Below are positions 60,440 to 64,000 of a stretch of DNA of 64,000 bases, one piece after another. The position numbers and the translations under genes were made by a program. Under the pieces are notes generated by a model, which saw nothing but the letters and a program-made list of their open reading frames with translations, was not told the origin of the DNA and searched no databases. The stretch comes from Aquatica leii (lineage: Eukaryota; Arthropoda; Insecta; Coleoptera; Lampyridae): positions 60,784,093 to 60,848,092 of the forward strand of contig CM069437.1 in assembly GCA_035610365.1 (NCBI GenBank), in the 5' to 3' direction. Each line of letters starts with the position of its first letter. Position 1 is the first letter of the stretch.

Positions 60440-60958
60440 ATGACGTACTCTCAAGAATTAGATAATAATTCGAACAGAACCATAAAGTTAAAACTTTACC
60501 AAAATGTAGAAAACGTTCCCACCTTACGACAACAAATTATGAACAGAAAATTAAACTGTTGCATTATTAAACCAAGTCTAGTTTTTCACCCCTTTCAAGT
60601 AGTCGTGGCTGCTAATAAAGCCGTCGTTGCTGATAAAATAACAACAAAAACAATCTATACGGAGATACTCTTTAATTTATCGTTATCAAAGAATATCACG
60701 CAGAGTTTACAAAAATATGGTATCGAAGATGGAGAAAGTGAACTTCTTGTTGCAGTTATTGATAAAAACGATTGCAGTAGTACGTTAGAAGATGTGTGTT
60801 CACATATTAACGGTGACGAAATAGATATATCACAATTAAGTGAATTACGAAATATGACCGAAATACAAAAAGCATATAAATTAAGCGATGTTGAGTCTAA
60901 AGATGATTATATATTAAATTCAATTGTAACTAAAATTGCGAGTAAAGATTTTATTTAA
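60440..60958 (+). CDS. TPRKB: KEOPS/EKC complex subunit TPRKB (CGI-121 homologue)
   Basis: A single uninterrupted exon of 172 codons, against 175 in human TPRKB. It keeps the family core: PFQVVVAANKAV at 51-62 (human PFQILVAANKAV), TEILFNLSLSKNI at 74-86, a short spacer, and the C-terminal MTEIQKAYKLS block followed by an IASKDFI end (human MSTKDVL). TPRKB binds the kinase TP53RK/Bud32 in the KEOPS complex, which makes the threonylcarbamoyl group of t6A37 in tRNAs reading ANN codons. The start is the first ATG after stops in a T-rich leader. No intron, no poly(A) tail and no target duplication flank it, so it looks like the resident gene rather than a retrocopy, though retrocopy origin cannot be excluded. 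Confidence 0.96.
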   Translation: MTYSQELDNNSNRTIKLKLYQNVENVPTLRQQIMNRKLNCCIIKPSLVFHPFQVVVAANKAVVADKITTKTIYTEILFNLSLSKNITQSLQKYGIEDGESELLVAVIDKNDCSSTLEDVCSHINGDEIDISQLSELRNMTEIQKAYKLSDVESKDDYILNSIVTKIASKDFI

Positions 60959-61138
60959 ATATAATTATTAAGTAATTTATTTTTTATTCCTTATCTCTTA
61001 TTTATTTTTAAATTTTTACTATTACCTCCTACTCCTAATCTCTTGTGAATTGATGGGACTTCTATATTTCTGAGAAGTCTGATCTTCAATATCTTTGTTA
61101 GTGCATATACAAATGATCAGGCAAATATAAAATATATA

Positions 61139-61144
61139 AATAAA
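61139..61144 (+). promoter_or_regulatory. possible polyadenylation signal of TPRKB
   Basis: AATAAA about 180 bp after the TPRKB stop codon. Other A/T-rich candidates are nearby, so its use is uncertain. Confidence 0.35.
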
Positions 61145-61582
61145 AATATAAAATAACGCCCCAAATTAGTATTATGTTCATATGTGAGTACAGATGCGAG
61201 TTAAGTTAGGTATTATTATCCACTATTGAAAAATAATTTTAAAAAGTATTTTCATAAATTTATTTTCATTTTTATATTTTACAAGTACAAGTCATAAGCC
61301 ATACAAGTATTTTTTCATTGAGGTCCATAACATAATTATAAACTTATAGAAAACAGATATATATTCTAACAATATTAGACAACTCAAAATTTTTCTAATT
61401 TAGTTTCAAATGTAATATATGATACAAAAGCACAAGAAATAAAAAAAATATTTAAAACATTAAAAATACTCGTTTATATATCACAGGACGAAACTGATCG
61501 ACAAATAAAAACAAAACATTATTTTAATAATGTCACCTTTTAAAGATCAATATCCAGGTATTAGGTGTTATTAATAATTTAG

Positions 61583-62991
61583 CTAAGTAAATTGAGCTTG
61601 AGCTTGAGTAAGTTGATTTCGGTTGTTTACCTCGTCTTCGCTTTCCGAGTCGGTGTCTGATTCGTCGTGATTACGGTATATCTTGATCTGACTAACGTGT
61701 ACGGTAGTTGAAAATTTCCTATTTTCGGTACCCTTAAGCTCGCTGATCCTATTCGTATCACTAGGTAACACTTCAGTTATCACGTACGGTCCGCGGTGCT
61801 TTGGTTGTAACTTCGTAGATTGGCCTGTATGAACCGGAGCACTCTTAATCAAAACAATGCTACCTACTTCGTAGCGATTCCCAACCCAGTGCCTTGAGTC
61901 ATATCTCTGCTTGTACTTCAATTGGGCATTTAACACGTTGTCACGTACCTTCTGTTGGTTGTCGACTGGTTCTGTATAATTAATACTACTTCAACTTGGT
62001 CATTTGCTTGTGGATGCCGACTTGAATTCAAAGTATGGTAAATTCCACGTTCCGCACAAAACTGTTTGAACTTCGCCGCCGTGAAACTCGTTCCTCTATC
62101 GGTGACGATTCTTACGGGATTGCCGAATGTGTCTAGAACCTTTTGCAAACTCTTAATCGTTCCGCTTGTACACGTGTTTTTCAAGGGAAATAAATTAACG
62201 TATCGCGTTAACGCATCGATGATCGCTAAAATATACATGTTTTCCCTTTTGCTTGTAACTAAAAGTCCACAATGATCTAGATGCATCCTCTCAAAAGGTC
62301 TTCGTAGTACTGGTAGATTATGTAATAATCCTGGTCCTCGACCCAGAGGGTTTTTATTTAATAAACACTCCACACATGAATTAATATGTTTACGAACGTA
62401 TCGACGCATGCCACTAAACCAGTATTTGTCTTTTATTTTTGGAATTGTTTGTTCAAGGCCAAAATTCCCTGACAAATCGTGTGCACGAACACACATCGCC
62501 TTCCGCATTCCTTTAGGAACAACGTACCTATTCGCGTAACCATCTTCTTCGCCTCCTATTTTCATTAGTCTACCTTGCGTTAATTTGAACCCACGCACCC
62601 TCAGTTTATCAGCTCGATCGCGATCACTCGGTTCTTTTAATAGTATATTAATCAACGTGTTTAATTCCGCGTCACTTCGCTGCACCATGAGAATCTGATT
62701 TTCTTCCCTTATCGTTTGAAAGATGTCTAATCGTTTGCACGCACTATCCATAATATCGTCCGCGGCTTCTTCGGGGGCTCTCATGAGCTCGACATGAGCC
62801 ATCCTCTGTCCCGACCGGTGTCGCAGCTCCATGTCAAAATCCTGGGGTAAATGCAACCATCGTGCAACTTGTGAACTTTTCGTTTTTTGTGCATTCATGT
62901 GCACGAGGGCTTCGCAATCGGTCACACACGTAAACTTTAATCCAATCTTATAAATTCTTAACTTATCAACAATATGCACTGACGCCATCAA
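61583..62991 (-). pseudogene. RNase H and integrase region of Gypsy element III
   Basis: Carries TDCEALVHM and RWLHLPQDFDMELRHRSG (RNase H end), the zinc-binding HDLSGNFG with CVECLLNK, the integrase core MHLDHCGLLVTS, IVTDRGTSFTAAKF and SSRHPQANDQVE, and a C-terminal segment with GSIVLIKSAPVHTGQSTKLQ then KHRGPYVITEVLP and an acidic tail (DTDSESEDE). Confidence 0.88.
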
Positions 62992-63980
62992 TTCCAGTTT
63001 ACAACTAGAATATGTTGCTTCCGATGCCTTCTTCGATACGTAAATAACCGGTTGAAGTGGTGAGGTAATTTTATCTGCTTGTAGCAGAATACCTGCAATT
63101 CCTTCCTTTGACGCATCTGTATATGCACCTCTGTAGTGGCCGCCGCGGGATTAAATAGTTTTAATAGCGGTTTGGTACACAGTGACTGGCGCAAGTCTTC
63201 AAACGAAGCTTGTTGTAGTTCGCCCCACACAAACGGTACTTCCTTTTTTGTTAGATCGCTTAAGGCCTTGGCTCGTCTACCGTAATTTTCTACAAAGCGG
63301 CGGAAATAACTGGTTAGACCGAGGAACTTGCGTAACTCGTGAACGTTTCTTGGGCATGGAAAATTCTTTACCGCGCGTATTTTTACATCTCCCGGTCTAA
63401 TTCCGTTTGCACTTAACGAACATCCCAAATAGTCCAATTCCGGTTTGCCGAATTCACATTTGCTTATTTTTATCGTTAGATTGGCCTTTTTGAATGCCTT
63501 AAAAACGCATTCTAGTTTTTGAAACATTTGAGCCCAATCAGTGGCAGCTACGAGCACATCATCTAGGTACCATTTAGCAATATCCTTACCTAAAGGACCC
63601 AACACGATCGCCATTAAACGACTGAACTCGAATGAAGCATTGCATAAACCAAACATCATTCGATTAAGTTCGCCCGTTGTATCGTTTGTGATAAAAGCTG
63701 TTTTGTGGCGTGCTTCCTTCGCCAACGGCACTTGCAAATACGCACTTCCTAAGTCTAAAACTGAAAATAGTTTACAGCCAATAAGTCCTTCAAATTGTTC
63801 TTCTATGGTAGGTATAGGAAAATTAACTTTTGTAATGTGCATATTTAAAGTCCGATAATCAATCACTAATCTTGGTTCTCCTGATTTCTTACGCACTAGT
63901 AGGCATGGAGAAGCGTACGACGACGTCGTATCACTAGCAATTCCGTGAAGTTTCCACTCGTTGACAATGTCTGCTATCAC
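62988..63980 (-). pseudogene. reverse transcriptase region of Gypsy element III
   Basis: A long frame with SYASPCLLVRKKSGEPRLV, DYRTLNMHI, FSVLDLGSAYLQVPL, MMFGLCNASFEFSRLM, the catalytic WYLDDVLVAA and KFLGLTSYFRRFVENY, the standard Ty3/Gypsy RT order, continuing toward RNase H. Confidence 0.9.
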
Positions 63981-64000
63981 CCGTCTTTCACTTGCGGACG

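Larger units (their letters stand above)
61543..64000 (-). mobile_element. Ty3/Gypsy element III, runs off the right edge
   Basis: Minus-strand pol in the order RT (63980-62988), RNase H plus integrase (62991-61930) and integrase C-terminus (61936-61583), in adjoining frames. The visible part is well preserved, with about two or three interruptions. The 3' LTR probably begins near 61543, where TGACATTATT follows a short purine run, and a TATATAAACG-type box lies at about 61475; its far end could not be fixed. Gag, protease and the 5' LTR lie beyond the window. Younger than fossils I and II. Confidence 0.9.

Noticed and set aside
62066-63858. Plus-strand frames opposite Gypsy element III
   Set aside because: Shadows of the pol coding strand.

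Overview
The window reads as AT-rich insect nuclear DNA: spliced and compact host genes with animal orthologues (a FOXJ1-type forkhead factor and the KEOPS subunit TPRKB), one intact tRNA-Asn gene, and between them a dense, mostly dead population of transposable elements of families common in arthropods (Penelope-like, Jockey, R1, RTE and an APE-type purine-rich LINE, Ty3/Gypsy, hAT, mariner, Tc1-like, Crypton, a Polinton-type element and MITEs). The order cannot be settled from sequence alone; a beetle or hemipteran would fit.

Left part (1-10.2 kb). A Penelope-like element cut by the window edge ends near 2741 with a hammerhead-ribozyme core. A Jockey LINE tail follows, then a full-length hAT transposon (3826-6553) with 8-bp target duplications. 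The FOXJ1-like gene lies on the minus strand (coding 8191-9844, one 49-bp intron, probable upstream 5' UTR intron). A small inverted Penelope tail sits just upstream of it.

10.4-16.3 kb. A fossil with very long inverted arms and fragments of a protein-primed B-family DNA polymerase (Polinton-type) fills 10.4-15.5 kb, with ~75-bp repeats at both ends. A Crypton-like tyrosine recombinase remnant starts about 30 bp from its right end.

16.3-27.2 kb. A CpG-richer patch with two perfect CRE palindromes; a zone of locally shuffled repeats around a tRNA-Asn(GUU) gene and an inverted tRNA 5' fragment; then a mariner, a hAT remnant, an R1 LINE, an unassigned GC-richer tract, a Tc1-like remnant and a second Penelope fragment.

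27.2-41 kb. Mostly non-coding AT-rich DNA with fold-back elements and MITEs, a very decayed Penelope remnant, and a 3.4-kb T-rich tract that may be an old retroelement ending in an LTR-like sequence.

41.7-60.2 kb. RTE LINE (minus), a dispersed repeat carrying a tRNA 3'-half-like segment, a second hAT remnant, Gypsy fossil I (minus) split by another copy of that repeat, a Jockey LINE (minus), Gypsy fossil II (minus), and a purine-rich LINE (plus) with a foreign insertion.

60.2-64 kb. The intact single-exon TPRKB gene (plus), then Gypsy element III (minus), better preserved than the other two and running off the right edge. The host genes look independent; FOXJ1 (cilia) and TPRKB (tRNA t6A modification) share no pathway.
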